Shown one piece after another: positions 1 to 8,542 of a DNA stretch of 64,000 nucleotides. The DNA is taken from the NCBI RefSeq assembly GCF_000702305.1, contig NZ_JNLC01000016.1:1-64000 (forward strand), read 5' to 3'. The notes below the pieces were generated by a model, which was not told the origin of the DNA, ran no database searches, and worked only from the letters and a program-made list of their open reading frames with translations. How positions within the stretch are numbered: the first letter of the stretch is position 1; every line of letters starts with the position of its first letter. The position numbers were made by a program, and so were the translations under genes. This stretch comes from Allobosea sp. 117 (GTDB lineage: Bacteria > Pseudomonadota > Alphaproteobacteria > Rhizobiales > Xanthobacteraceae).

Positions 1-1
1 C

Positions 2-1402
2 GCGCAATATGCCAATGCCCTCGTGGCGCTCGGCGTGAAGCCGGGGGACCGGGTGGCGCTGCAGGTGGAGAAGAGCCTCGAGGCAGTGTTCGCCTATCTC
101 GGCACGGTGCGCGCAGGCGCGGTGTTCCTGCCGCTCAACACCGCCTATACGCCGGCCGAGATCGGCTATTTCCTCGGCGACGCCGAGCCCGTCCTGTTCG
201 CCTGCGATCCGGCGCAGGCGGGAACGCTCGCGCCGGTGGCGCGCGAGGCGGGTGTGCGCCATCTGCTCACCCTCGACGGCGAGGGCCGCGGCTCGCTGGC
301 GAAGGCGGCCGATGCGGCGGCGGAGACGTTCGCGGATGTCCCGCGCGGGTCGGACGACCTCGCCGCGCTGCTCTACACCTCGGGCACCACCGGCCGCTCC
401 AAGGGCGCCATGCTCACCCACGGCAATCTCGCCTCCAATGCGCAGGCGCTCGCCGACATCTGGCGCTTCTCGCCCGATGACGTGCTGATCCATGCCCTGC
501 CGATCTTCCACACGCACGGCCTGTTCGTTGCCATCAACGTCACGCTGGTGGCCGGCGCGTCGATGGTCTTCCTGCCGAAGTTCGATCCCGAGCTGATCCT
601 GACGCTGCTGGCGCGCGCGACCGTACTGATGGGCGTGCCGACCTTCTACACGCGTCTCCTGAAGTCGCCGGGGCTCACGCCCGAGGCCTGCGCCCATATG
701 CGGCTCTTCATCGCCGGCTCGGCGCCGCTGCTCGCCGAAACCCACCGCGAATGGAAGGCGAAGACCGGCCACGCCATCCTCGAGCGCTACGGCATGACCG
801 AGACCGGCATGATCACCTCCAACCCCTATGAGGGCGAACGCCGCGCCGGCACGGTCGGCTTTCCGCTGCCGGAGGTGAGCGTGCGCGTCGCCGACCCCGA
901 GAACGGGCGTGAGCTGATCGCCGGCGCCATCGGCATGATCGAGGTGAAGGGACCGAACGTCTTCAAGGGCTACTGGCGCATGCCGGAGAAGACCGCGAGC
1001 GAGTTCCGCGACGGCTGGTTCGTCACCGGCGACCTCGGGCTGATCGACGAGCGCGGCTATGTGCACATCGTCGGGCGCGGCAAGGATCTCGTGATCACCG
1101 GCGGCTACAACGTCTATCCGAAGGAGATCGAGAGCGAGATCGACGCGCTGGACGGCGTCGTCGAGAGCGCGGTGATCGGCCTGCCGCACGCCGATTTCGG
1201 CGAGGGCGTGACGGCGGTGGTGGTCGCCCGCTCCGACGCGGGGCTGGACGAGAAGGCGGTGATCGGCGCGCTGGAGGGGCGGCTCGCCCGCTACAAGCTG
1301 CCCAAGCGCGTCATCTTCGTCGACGACCTGCCGCGCAACACCATGGGCAAGGTGCAGAAGAACATCCTGCGCGAACAGTATAAAGGGATGTATGGGGCGT
1401 AG
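2..1402 (+). CDS. matB: Malonyl-CoA synthetase (5' end outside window)
   Basis: This is an acyl-CoA synthetase of the ANL superfamily. It activates malonate with ATP and CoA to give malonyl-CoA in the cytoplasm. The frame is open to the first bases of the window, and the GTG at base 23 lies inside the gene, so the N-terminus is missing. Visible signatures are the phosphate-binding loop TSGTTGRSKG near base 375, the YGMTET motif near base 790, the hinge GRGKDLVITGGYNVYP near base 1075, and the C-terminal PRNTMGK with the catalytic lysine near base 1335. The overall sequence resembles MatB more than fatty acyl-CoA ligases. A related dicarboxylate or methylmalonate specificity cannot be excluded. 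No malonate transporter or decarboxylase lies downstream. Confidence 0.85.
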   Translation, partial: AQYANALVALGVKPGDRVALQVEKSLEAVFAYLGTVRAGAVFLPLNTAYTPAEIGYFLGDAEPVLFACDPAQAGTLAPVAREAGVRHLLTLDGEGRGSLAKAADAAAETFADVPRGSDDLAALLYTSGTTGRSKGAMLTHGNLASNAQALADIWRFSPDDVLIHALPIFHTHGLFVAINVTLVAGASMVFLPKFDPELILTLLARATVLMGVPTFYTRLLKSPGLTPEACAHMRLFIAGSAPLLAETHREWKAKTGHAILERYGMTETGMITSNPYEGERRAGTVGFPLPEVSVRVADPENGRELIAGAIGMIEVKGPNVFKGYWRMPEKTASEFRDGWFVTGDLGLIDERGYVHIVGRGKDLVITGGYNVYPKEIESEIDALDGVVESAVIGLPHADFGEGVTAVVVARSDAGLDEKAVIGALEGRLARYKLPKRVIFVDDLPRNTMGKVQKNILREQYKGMYGA

Positions 1403-1992
1403 GGGGCGGGCGGAATCGACGTGTGTCGACGCTGTTTGTGCCTGCCCATTTCGTTATCTTGACGTTTATTAGACTCGCTGGTCGACGATGTCGAAGCTGC
1501 GGCTGTGGCGTGCGTCACGAAAATCGGCGCGCACTTCCAAGATATACTAACCCATTCGAACTCAACAACATAAGTGTTCGCAGTTTCGCCTTGGTCGGCG
1601 CGCCACAGCCTCCTCAAAGCATCTGTGTCGGCAGTCCCGGTCATCCACGACCAGGTGGTTTCCTGTGCCTTGCGAACAGCAACTGGACGTGGTCCGCGCG
1701 AATTGCGGAGCAGGCGTCAAGCCAATCCGGATCGCGTAGCCTTGTACCTCGCCAGAAGCCGTGCGCGCCTCTCCTGGAACGGCCTCGCGCGGCGCTTGCG
1801 ACGAGAAAAGTGGCGACGAGACTGGTAAGGTGGTCCCGTCAACCGACCCAAGGGTTGGCACAAAATGTCAAGAACCAGACACCGTTACGTGCTCCTATGG
1901 TGGCAATGGCGAATCCGCAAATGAGTTCGACAGATCGGCGCACGGCTGAGGGGGCGGCTTCCATCGCCGTGAGCCGATGGAAAGGATGACCG
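1403..1992. other. 590-base gap without a recognisable gene
   Basis: I see no convincing gene between matB and the DUF1254 gene. Several open frames of 60-190 codons exist on both strands, but they have the arginine/serine-rich composition of noise and no recognisable motif. Base composition in the first half (about 1440-1570) is less GC-rich than the flanks. This may be a decayed insertion or a promoter region, but no gene family could be named from it. Confidence 0.5.
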
Positions 1993-3603
1993 ATGGTCCG
2001 TGGAATTTTGTTCGGTAGCTGTGCCCTCCTCCTCGCAGCGGGCCCTGCCTTGTCTGACGTCTCCCCCGAAACCGTCAAATCGCTGTCGGCGCCGGGCACG
2101 GTCGATACGCGCGCGGGGAAGCTCGATTTCCGCGACGGGGTGCCGACGGAGGAAACGGCGCAAAAGGTCTACGACACGCTGGACTTCACCCGCGCGCTCA
2201 ACGTCTACAACAACAGCTTCCGGGGGGCCTCGGCGCTCGCCCTCGTCAAGGGTTTCCAGGAGATCGGCGCGAAGCCCGGCGATGTCGTCATCTTCTCGGA
2301 GCTGATGGACTCGGCCTCGCTGTTCCTGACCGCCAATGCCGACACGGTCTACTACATGACCGGCCTCGACCTCAGCAAAGGCCCGATGGTGATCGAGCAG
2401 CCGTCGGGCGGCATCGGCACGATCAACGACATGTGGTTCTCCTGGATCATCGACATAGGCGCGCCGGGGCCGGATCGCGGACTCGGTGGAAAATACCTGA
2501 TCGTCGGTCCCGACTATGACGGTCCGCTGCCCGAGGGCGGCTATTTCGTCGCCCGCTCGAAGACCAATTTCGCGCTCTATGCCTCGCGCGCCAATCTGGT
2601 CGGCAACGACCCGAAGCCGGCAGTCGAGAACATCAAGCGCAGCATGAAGGTCTATCCCTACCAGCCGGGCAGCTTCGGCTCCAGCATCGCCCAGGCCCTC
2701 GACGGATCCGTGCGGATCGCCGGCGAGCCGAAGATCCCCGAGACGAAATTCATCGAAGGCACCGGCCGTTCCTTCAACACGATCCCGCCGAGCGACTACG
2801 GCTTCTTCGAGCTGATCAACGAGAACGTCCAGAACGAGCCGGCCACCAGCTACGACGTGGAGCTCGCAGGCCAGCTCGCCGCCATCGGCATCGTGCACGG
2901 CAAGCCGTTCAAGCCGGACGAGCGAATGAAGAAGATCCTCTCGGAAGCCGCCGCGGTCGGGCAGGCGACCGGCAGGGCCCTCAACTGGCGCTATGCGCTG
3001 GGACACCCCGACTGGGCCTATTACGAGGGCTCGCAGTGGGGCAACATGCTGTGGGAAGGCGGGGCCTTCTTCGAGACGCCGCCGCCGGTGTTCGAGAAGG
3101 GCGTCTTCAAGCCCCTGCCGCCGACCGGCGCCCGCACGCTCGATTCGCGCACGGCTTTTTACTACGCCTACACGCTGGACTCGCCGGGCATGATCATGCG
3201 GATCCCCGGCGTGGGCTCGCAATATCTGATGGGCTTCCTCGATGCCGACGGCAAACCGTTCGACGGCGCGAAGACCTACAGGGTGACCCTGCCCAAGGGT
3301 ATCCCGGCCGAAGCGTTCTGGTCGTTTACGCTTTACGACAACCAGACCCGCTCGATGCTGCAGACGCCGCAGAAATATCCGCGCGCCGGCAGCCAGAGCT
3401 ACCCGTCACCGGCGGCGGAAGCGGATAGTTCCGGCGCCACCACGATCTATTTCGGTCCCGCCCAGCCGAAAGATGTCGCGCGCGGCAACTGGATCCAGAC
3501 CGACCCCAAAAAGGGCTGGTTCACGATCCTGCGTCTCTACAGCCCGCTCCCCTCCTTCTTCGACAAGAGCTGGCGCCCGAGCGAGATCGAGCCGGTCCAG
3601 TAA
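1993..3603 (+). CDS. Exported DUF1254/DUF1214 domain protein
   Basis: This is a 536-residue protein with a typical Sec signal peptide: a short basic start, a hydrophobic stretch around residues 5-16, and a likely cleavage after the alanine-rich segment near residue 20. An N-terminal DUF1254-like half is followed by a DUF1214-like half, the latter with the WSFTLYDNQTRSML-type motif near residue 440. Such proteins are predicted to be periplasmic or secreted, and their biochemical role is not established. The start is supported by an AAAGGA sequence 5-6 bases upstream. A good hairpin terminator follows immediately, so the gene looks monocistronic. Confidence 0.85.
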   Translation: MVRGILFGSCALLLAAGPALSDVSPETVKSLSAPGTVDTRAGKLDFRDGVPTEETAQKVYDTLDFTRALNVYNNSFRGASALALVKGFQEIGAKPGDVVIFSELMDSASLFLTANADTVYYMTGLDLSKGPMVIEQPSGGIGTINDMWFSWIIDIGAPGPDRGLGGKYLIVGPDYDGPLPEGGYFVARSKTNFALYASRANLVGNDPKPAVENIKRSMKVYPYQPGSFGSSIAQALDGSVRIAGEPKIPETKFIEGTGRSFNTIPPSDYGFFELINENVQNEPATSYDVELAGQLAAIGIVHGKPFKPDERMKKILSEAAAVGQATGRALNWRYALGHPDWAYYEGSQWGNMLWEGGAFFETPPPVFEKGVFKPLPPTGARTLDSRTAFYYAYTLDSPGMIMRIPGVGSQYLMGFLDADGKPFDGAKTYRVTLPKGIPAEAFWSFTLYDNQTRSMLQTPQKYPRAGSQSYPSPAAEADSSGATTIYFGPAQPKDVARGNWIQTDPKKGWFTILRLYSPLPSFFDKSWRPSEIEPVQ

Positions 3604-3610
3604 GCGGATG

Positions 3611-3642
3611 GCGGCGGTTCGAAGCCTGAGCCGCCGCTTTTT
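3611..3642 (+). terminator. Rho-independent terminator after the DUF1254 gene
   Basis: A GC-rich stem (GCGGCGGTTC pairing with GAGCCGCCGC, one wobble pair) is separated by a seven-base loop and followed by TTTTT. It lies 7 bases after the stop codon. Confidence 0.8.
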
Positions 3643-3941
3643 GCCTATCGGCGCCCTTTGCCCACTGCGGCAAAGCGTGTGGATATCGAACCATCGGAGT
3701 TGCCCGACAGGCTGCTTACGGTCAGGCGCCTGCTTCGAGCGTCTTCCCCTTCCCCATTCGCGCGCGCTTTAAATAGATACAATTTTAAGTTGCATAATTT
3801 ATGGAATGTCTGCGGAGCTAGGCAGCCGATCAACACGGGTCCATGCGCCTATTGTCGAATATTACGAAATTATTCCAATAGTTGTGCACCGCTTACGTTG
3901 CGGCTAGCCTTCGCCCTTGGCGAATAGGGGAAAGAGGCGCC
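3643..3941. other. AT-rich intergenic leader
   Basis: About 300 bases separate the terminator from the next start codon. Bases 3765-3900 are visibly AT-rich for this genome, including TTTAAATAGATACAATTTTA and an ATTACGAAATTATT run. This looks like a promoter region for the orphan gene at 3942, or the edge of acquired DNA. No gene is supported here. Confidence 0.4.
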
Positions 3942-4499
3942 GTGGACGACATATTGCTGCGCGTTCCGTTTCCACCCGCTCCCCGCTTCGCCGACGTGCC
4001 CGACCAGGAACGCAAGCAGCTATTCGGCCTTTCCAGCGATCTGAGCATGGTGGCGGCACCTGTCACGCGGTTTCATCACGCGGTCCGCCTCCTGGAATTC
4101 TCGGAACGGCACGTTTCCGATGCCCGCGATCGGCGCGTGCAGAGCCTCGAGGCGCTCGACGCCGATTCAGAAGTGGAGGATCGCCGGCGCATCCTCGACG
4201 TGTTCAACGCTTTCTCCCGCTGCTACGGCTCATGGGGCTCCATCGCCATCCGGGAAGCGAACCGCTCGGCTCTGGAGTTCAAGGCGGCGATGCTGGCGGC
4301 CGTAGCCACGGTCGTCCAGAGCGCGAACCTGCACGGCAAGGTCGACGTCGAGCTCGCCAATGCCGCGGTGTCCGCGTTCGACGAACGAATCCTGACGAAC
4401 ATGGATGGCGGCCAGGTCAACGTCTCGGACAGCACGACGCTGGCAATGATCGACATACTCGAGACGTTCTATTCCGCCTTTTCCCGGCTGGCGTCCTGA
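3942..4499 (+). CDS. Hypothetical protein, 185 residues
   Basis: I do not recognise this protein. It begins at a GTG with an AGGGGAAAGAGG ribosome-binding region just upstream. The frame could extend to 3882, but that part runs through AT-rich leader. The protein has no signal peptide or membrane segment and looks like a soluble, mostly helical cytoplasmic protein. The middle (about residues 45-110) is rich in charged residues and ends in a conserved-looking segment with WGSIAIREANRSALEFKAAM character. It stands alone, with an AT-rich leader before it and a separate exported-protein gene 76 bases after it. An accessory or lineage-restricted gene is possible. Confidence 0.6.
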   Translation: MDDILLRVPFPPAPRFADVPDQERKQLFGLSSDLSMVAAPVTRFHHAVRLLEFSERHVSDARDRRVQSLEALDADSEVEDRRRILDVFNAFSRCYGSWGSIAIREANRSALEFKAAMLAAVATVVQSANLHGKVDVELANAAVSAFDERILTNMDGGQVNVSDSTTLAMIDILETFYSAFSRLAS

Positions 4500-4575
4500 C
4501 GGCCCCGCGCATCGCGATATTGCCCGTCCGCGGCCGGTGTGGTGCCCTAGGCGCTCCGATCCCTGCCGAGAAAGC

Positions 4576-5286
4576 ATGTCCGTGATCGCTTCGCGTCTCT
4601 CCGCCCTGTCCCGAAAGACCCTGATCTCCGCCGGCCTCCTCGCCTTCCTCGCCCTGCCGCTCCATGCTCTGGAGCCGCCGCCGGCGTCCACCTGGCCGGA
4701 CACCCTCCCGTCCCGGCTCTCTGCCCTCGCCTATCTGCAGGCCCTGAAGCTCGACCTCTCGCGCAATCCGAGCGCGACGCTCACGCTGGACAAGTGGTGC
4801 GCCGCCCATCGTCTGGCGCCGGAGGGCTCCAAGATCGTCGCCGAACGGGTGCCGGGGGTGGACAAGGCGGCCGATTCCGGCGTGCGGAAGGCGCTGAAGG
4901 TGACGCCGGACGAGCCAGTGCGCTATCGCCGCGTGAAGCTCCGGTGCGGGGATCGCGTGCTCTCGGAGGCCGACAACTGGTATGTGCCGGCACTGCTCAC
5001 CCCCGAGATGAACCAGCAGCTCGACAGCACGGACACGTCGTTCGGGCGTGTCGTGCAGCCGCTGGCGTTCCGTCGGCAGACGCTCTCCACCACCCTGCTC
5101 TGGGAACCGGTGCCGGCAGGCTGGGAGATGAAGAAGGCCGCCGAACCCGCCAGCGACGCCCCCCTCCCCCTGCCGCCGTTCCTGCTGGAGCAGAGAGCCA
5201 TCCTGACGCTGCCCGATGGAACGCCGTTCAGCGTCCTCGTCGAGACCTATACGAACGGCGTTCTGGCCTTCCCGCTGGCCAAATGA
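4576..5286 (+). CDS. Exported protein with chorismate-lyase-like fold
   Basis: This is a 236-residue protein. Residues 1-33 look like a signal peptide (basic start, hydrophobic LISAGLLAFLALPLHA core). The mature part carries motifs reminiscent of the chorismate pyruvate-lyase/UTRA-like fold: RYRRVKLRCGDRVLSEADNW near residues 117-136, YVPALLTPEMN after it, and a TDTSFGRVV segment near residue 155. Biosynthetic UbiC makes 4-hydroxybenzoate in the cytoplasm, so an exported homologue probably has another role. The start was taken at the ATG directly before the basic segment rather than 39 bases upstream. It converges on the enolase-superfamily gene. Confidence 0.65.
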   Translation: MSVIASRLSALSRKTLISAGLLAFLALPLHALEPPPASTWPDTLPSRLSALAYLQALKLDLSRNPSATLTLDKWCAAHRLAPEGSKIVAERVPGVDKAADSGVRKALKVTPDEPVRYRRVKLRCGDRVLSEADNWYVPALLTPEMNQQLDSTDTSFGRVVQPLAFRRQTLSTTLLWEPVPAGWEMKKAAEPASDAPLPLPPFLLEQRAILTLPDGTPFSVLVETYTNGVLAFPLAK

Positions 5287-5332
5287 CGAGGTGCGCGCCC
5301 GAACGGGCGGGCGCGTCCTCCCGGGTCCGGCG

Positions 5333-6487
5333 TCAGATCGCGATCTTCTGCAGCTTCTCCCAGTCGACCTCGACGCCGAGGCCCGGCGCGTTCGGCAGCT
5401 CGGCATAGCCCTTGCTGATGTCGACGCCTCCGGTGAAGACGGTCGGATCGGCGAGCTTGATGAAGGTCTCGTGGCCATCGCAGCACAGCGGATATTGCTG
5501 CCGCGTCGTCATGGCGACATGGGTGATGGCGGTATCGCCGAGCAGCGAGCAGGGGCTGGTGTCGATGCTGACCCCGACGCCTGCGCTCTCGCAAATGGCG
5601 ATGACATCGCGGGCCTTGGTCATGCCGCCGACGCGGTTGACCTTGAGCACGATACGATCGCAGGCGCCGCGCCGGACCACCTCCATCGCCGCCTCGGGCG
5701 ACCAGACGGATTCGTCGAGGATCACCGGCAAGGTCGAGCGGCGGCGGATGTCGCAATGGCCCTCGATATTGGCGTAGTGGAGCGGCTGCTCGATGGAGAG
5801 GTTGCTCGCCGAGGCGAAGCGCTCCAGGCGGCGCACCACGAGGCCGGGATTGGTCCAGGCCTGGTTGGCGTCGGCGTCGATGAAGAAGTCGCGCGGCACA
5901 ACGTCGAGCGCCGCCTCGAGGAAGCCGACCTCAGTCGCCACCGAATCGGCCTGTAGCCCCTCCTTCCAGATCACGTCGCCGATCTTGATCTTGAGGCCCT
6001 TGAACCCGCGATTGACGAACTCTTCGGAGGCGGCGGCCATGGCCTCGGGCGTCTTGTGGTAGAGGTTGGTCATGAGGTCCATGGTCTTGCGCCGCGCGCC
6101 GCCGAGCAGCGCCGAGACCGGAACGCCCCACAGCCTGCCGAGCAGGTCGTGCAGCGCCACGTCGACACCGGCGCGCGCCGTGCGTCCACCCGGCATGCCG
6201 CCCGAATAGGCCATGTCCATCACGTGGTTGGCGGCGGCGAGATTGGTTGCGTCCGTGCCCTTGAGGCGGGCCGCATAGAGATCGAGACAGGCGCGGATCT
6301 GCGCGGAGGTCTCGCCGTAGTACCAGGTCTGGCTCATCGCCTCGCCATAGCCGCTGGTGCCGTCCTCCGCCGTCACGCGCACGATGAAGCACGGCAGCGT
6401 CGGCGCCCAGATGGATGTCTCGTCCCAACTCTCCTTGAAACTGGTGGATTTGATCTCGACGAAATCGATCTGCGCTATCTTTGTCAC
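5333..6487 (-). CDS. Mandelate racemase/muconate lactonizing enzyme family protein
   Basis: This is a 384-residue enolase-superfamily enzyme. An N-terminal capping domain (about residues 1-130) is followed by a TIM-barrel domain. Barrel motifs include GLKIKIGD (the KxK active-site strand), FIDADANQAW and ILDESVW, which supply metal-binding acidic residues, and a C-terminal SIDTSPCSLLGDTA segment. These enzymes abstract a proton alpha to a carboxylate; here the substrate (sugar acid, dipeptide or muconate type) cannot be read from sequence. The likely start is a GTG. Upstream in-frame sequence has no good initiation site and lies in the divergent promoter region. The next gene is transcribed away from it. 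Confidence 0.8.
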   Translation of the reverse strand: MTKIAQIDFVEIKSTSFKESWDETSIWAPTLPCFIVRVTAEDGTSGYGEAMSQTWYYGETSAQIRACLDLYAARLKGTDATNLAAANHVMDMAYSGGMPGGRTARAGVDVALHDLLGRLWGVPVSALLGGARRKTMDLMTNLYHKTPEAMAAASEEFVNRGFKGLKIKIGDVIWKEGLQADSVATEVGFLEAALDVVPRDFFIDADANQAWTNPGLVVRRLERFASASNLSIEQPLHYANIEGHCDIRRRSTLPVILDESVWSPEAAMEVVRRGACDRIVLKVNRVGGMTKARDVIAICESAGVGVSIDTSPCSLLGDTAITHVAMTTRQQYPLCCDGHETFIKLADPTVFTGGVDISKGYAELPNAPGLGVEVDWEKLQKIAI

Positions 6488-6649
6488 TGTCCCATTCCCA
6501 TGGCGGAGACAGTGGTCGTCCACCAGCTCCCATGCGCATGGTGCGGCAGGCGGCCCCCCGCCGGCAATCAACAAACTGCCCTTTTGGTCCTTTGCGGATC
6601 GGAGGGGCCTCGACCGGCTGTTATGGTCCGGCGCGTGGAAGGAGCTCCG

Positions 6650-7387
6650 ATGAAGGAAAATGTCCGGCTGGCGGTGATCTGCGGCCTCTGCGTCGCGTTC
6701 GGCCTCGGCCTCGGCTTCATCCTGGCCGCCACCTTCTGGAATCGGCTGCTGGTCGCGATCAACAGCGACGCGCTGGCCAACTGGCTGGGCTTCACCGGCG
6801 CCGTCATCGGCGCGCTCGCCACGGTGGCGGCCGGCGCCCTTGCCTATCTCGGCGTGCTCTACGGTCACGCGGCAAGCACCCGCGACGACGCCGTCCACCG
6901 CATCACCGGCTATCTGGCGACCATCCGCAACCTCTATGCGAGCTGGATGGAGTTGAAGGACATGCCGGCGACCGACCCGAACCACGGGCTCAAGCTGCAC
7001 ACGCTACAGAGCGAACTGCAGCGGCCGGAGATCACCGTGGCGCTCTATGATTCGATCCTGCAGGAGGACCAGGTCGCCATCTTCGTGTTCTGCAACACCC
7101 TGCGGGTCGCGCTGACGCAGGGCCACCCCCACCAGAACAACGCCGCCGCGATGGCGCTGTACATCTTCGACGACGTGACACGGGCGCTCACCATCCGCAA
7201 GCGGCTGCTGGAGGAAGGCACGCCGCTGCGCAAGGTGCAGAACACCAAGTTCCTCGTCCCTCAGCCTTATATCAAGGCGCTGTCGGACGGGCAGACGGAC
7301 GATCTCGCCGCCAAGAAGGCATGGGTCTACACCGAGCAGGGAGAGGAGGCGGCGAACATGCCGCCGCAGGTCGCCATCGGGACCTAG
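6650..7387 (+). CDS. Hypothetical membrane-anchored protein, 245 residues
   Basis: I do not recognise the family. Two hydrophobic segments are clear, at about residues 7-28 (LAVICGLCVAFGLGLGFILAA) and 44-66 (GFTGAVIGALATVAAGALAYLGV). They are followed by a soluble, largely helical region of about 170 residues. The topology suggests a small inner-membrane protein with a cytoplasmic domain. The start ATG has GGAAGGAG 5-6 bases upstream. It is divergent from the enolase-superfamily gene, with a 162-base shared upstream region, and is separated by 99 bases from the ureohydrolase gene. Confidence 0.6.
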   Translation: MKENVRLAVICGLCVAFGLGLGFILAATFWNRLLVAINSDALANWLGFTGAVIGALATVAAGALAYLGVLYGHAASTRDDAVHRITGYLATIRNLYASWMELKDMPATDPNHGLKLHTLQSELQRPEITVALYDSILQEDQVAIFVFCNTLRVALTQGHPHQNNAAAMALYIFDDVTRALTIRKRLLEEGTPLRKVQNTKFLVPQPYIKALSDGQTDDLAAKKAWVYTEQGEEAANMPPQVAIGT

Positions 7388-7486
7388 CCGCCTTCGGCCG
7401 GCGGCAGGCTCATCCGAAATTCCACTCCCCTCGCCGTCCCGCGCCGGCTAGGCTCGCGCTCTCCTTGTTGCAGCGCAGGACGCATC

Positions 7487-8542
7487 ATGTCGGATCAGGA
7501 CAAGCTCGGCCGTCTCCGGGCCAAGTATGGCGACATTCCCGGCGGAGTGATCTTCGATCCCGCCTTCAAGCGGGTCGCCGATCTCCAGTTCAAAGGGGGC
7601 GACAAGCGGGTCTGGCCGTGGGCCAACGTCGCGACCCTGCTCGACGCGCCCTATCGGCCCGACGTGCCCGACTTGCCCGATTTCGGCGATCTCGACGTCG
7701 CTCTCGTCGGCGTGCCGATGGACCTCGGCGTCACCAACCGCGCCGGCGCCCGGCTCGGGCCGCGCGCGGTGCGCGCCATCGAGCGGATCGGTCCCTATGA
7801 GCACGTGCTGCGCATGGTGCCGGCGGCCGACGCCAGGGTGGCCGACATCGGCGACGTGCCGTTCCGCTCGCGCTTCTCGCTGGAGGACTGCCACGAGGAC
7901 ATCGAGGCCTTCTTCAAGAAGATCGTCGCGGCCGGGGTGATCCCCCTCGCGGTGGGCGGCGATCACTCGATTACCGGCTCGATCCTGAAGGCGGTCGGCG
8001 AGAAGCGCCCGGTCGGCATGCTGCATATCGATGCGCATTGCGACACCAGCGGAGTCTATGAGGGCTCGAAGTTCCACCATGGCGGGCCGTTCCGCAAAGC
8101 GGTGCTCGACGGCGTGCTCGATCCCGAGCGCACCATCCAGATCGGCATTCGCGGCGGCGCCGAGTTCCTGTGGGAGTTCTCCTATGAGAGCGGCATGACG
8201 GTGATCCATGCAGAGGAGGTCACTGGGCTCGGCGTGCCGGCGATCATCGAGAAGGCGCGCGAGGTGCTCGGCACCGGGCCGGTCTATGTCTCCTTCGACG
8301 TCGACAGCCTCGATCCCGCCTTCGCGCCGGGCACCGGGACGCCGGAGATCGGCGGGCTCACCTCGCGCGAGGTGCTGGAGATCCTGCGCGGGCTGAACGG
8401 GCTCGACGTGGTCGGCGGCGACGTCGTCGAGGTCGCCCCGCAATATGACGCGACCTCCAACACCGCCCATGCGGCGGCGCAGGTCCTGTTCGACATCTTC
8501 TGCATGTCGGTGACGGCACTGCAGGCGCGGCGCGGCCTCTGA
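7487..8542 (+). CDS. Ureohydrolase: agmatinase or guanidinobutyrase family
   Basis: This 351-residue enzyme of the arginase/agmatinase fold hydrolyses a guanidino compound to an amine and urea at a binuclear manganese site. The three metal-binding signatures are intact: GGDHS at residues 157-161, DAHCD about 25 residues later, and SFDVDSLDPAFAPGTGTP near residues 268-285. The length and N-terminal extension fit agmatinase, guanidinobutyrase or guanidinopropionase better than arginase, but the substrate-determining loop cannot be read reliably. Its stop codon overlaps by one base the start of an amidase gene, implying an operon. With the nearby succinate-semialdehyde dehydrogenase, guanidinobutyrate as substrate is an attractive inference. 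Confidence 0.85.
   Translation: MSDQDKLGRLRAKYGDIPGGVIFDPAFKRVADLQFKGGDKRVWPWANVATLLDAPYRPDVPDLPDFGDLDVALVGVPMDLGVTNRAGARLGPRAVRAIERIGPYEHVLRMVPAADARVADIGDVPFRSRFSLEDCHEDIEAFFKKIVAAGVIPLAVGGDHSITGSILKAVGEKRPVGMLHIDAHCDTSGVYEGSKFHHGGPFRKAVLDGVLDPERTIQIGIRGGAEFLWEFSYESGMTVIHAEEVTGLGVPAIIEKAREVLGTGPVYVSFDVDSLDPAFAPGTGTPEIGGLTSREVLEILRGLNGLDVVGGDVVEVAPQYDATSNTAHAAAQVLFDIFCMSVTALQARRGL

Noticed and set aside
1423-1989. A possible 188-codon gene after matB
   Set aside because: It has no ribosome-binding site, Arg/Pro/Ser-rich composition and no motif, and overlapping frames on the other strand look equally noise-like.
5288-5315. Hairpin between the convergent chorismate-lyase-like and enolase-superfamily genes
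   Set aside because: The stem CGCGCCC/GGGCGCG has an uneven loop and no T-run on either side, so it is too weak to call a terminator.
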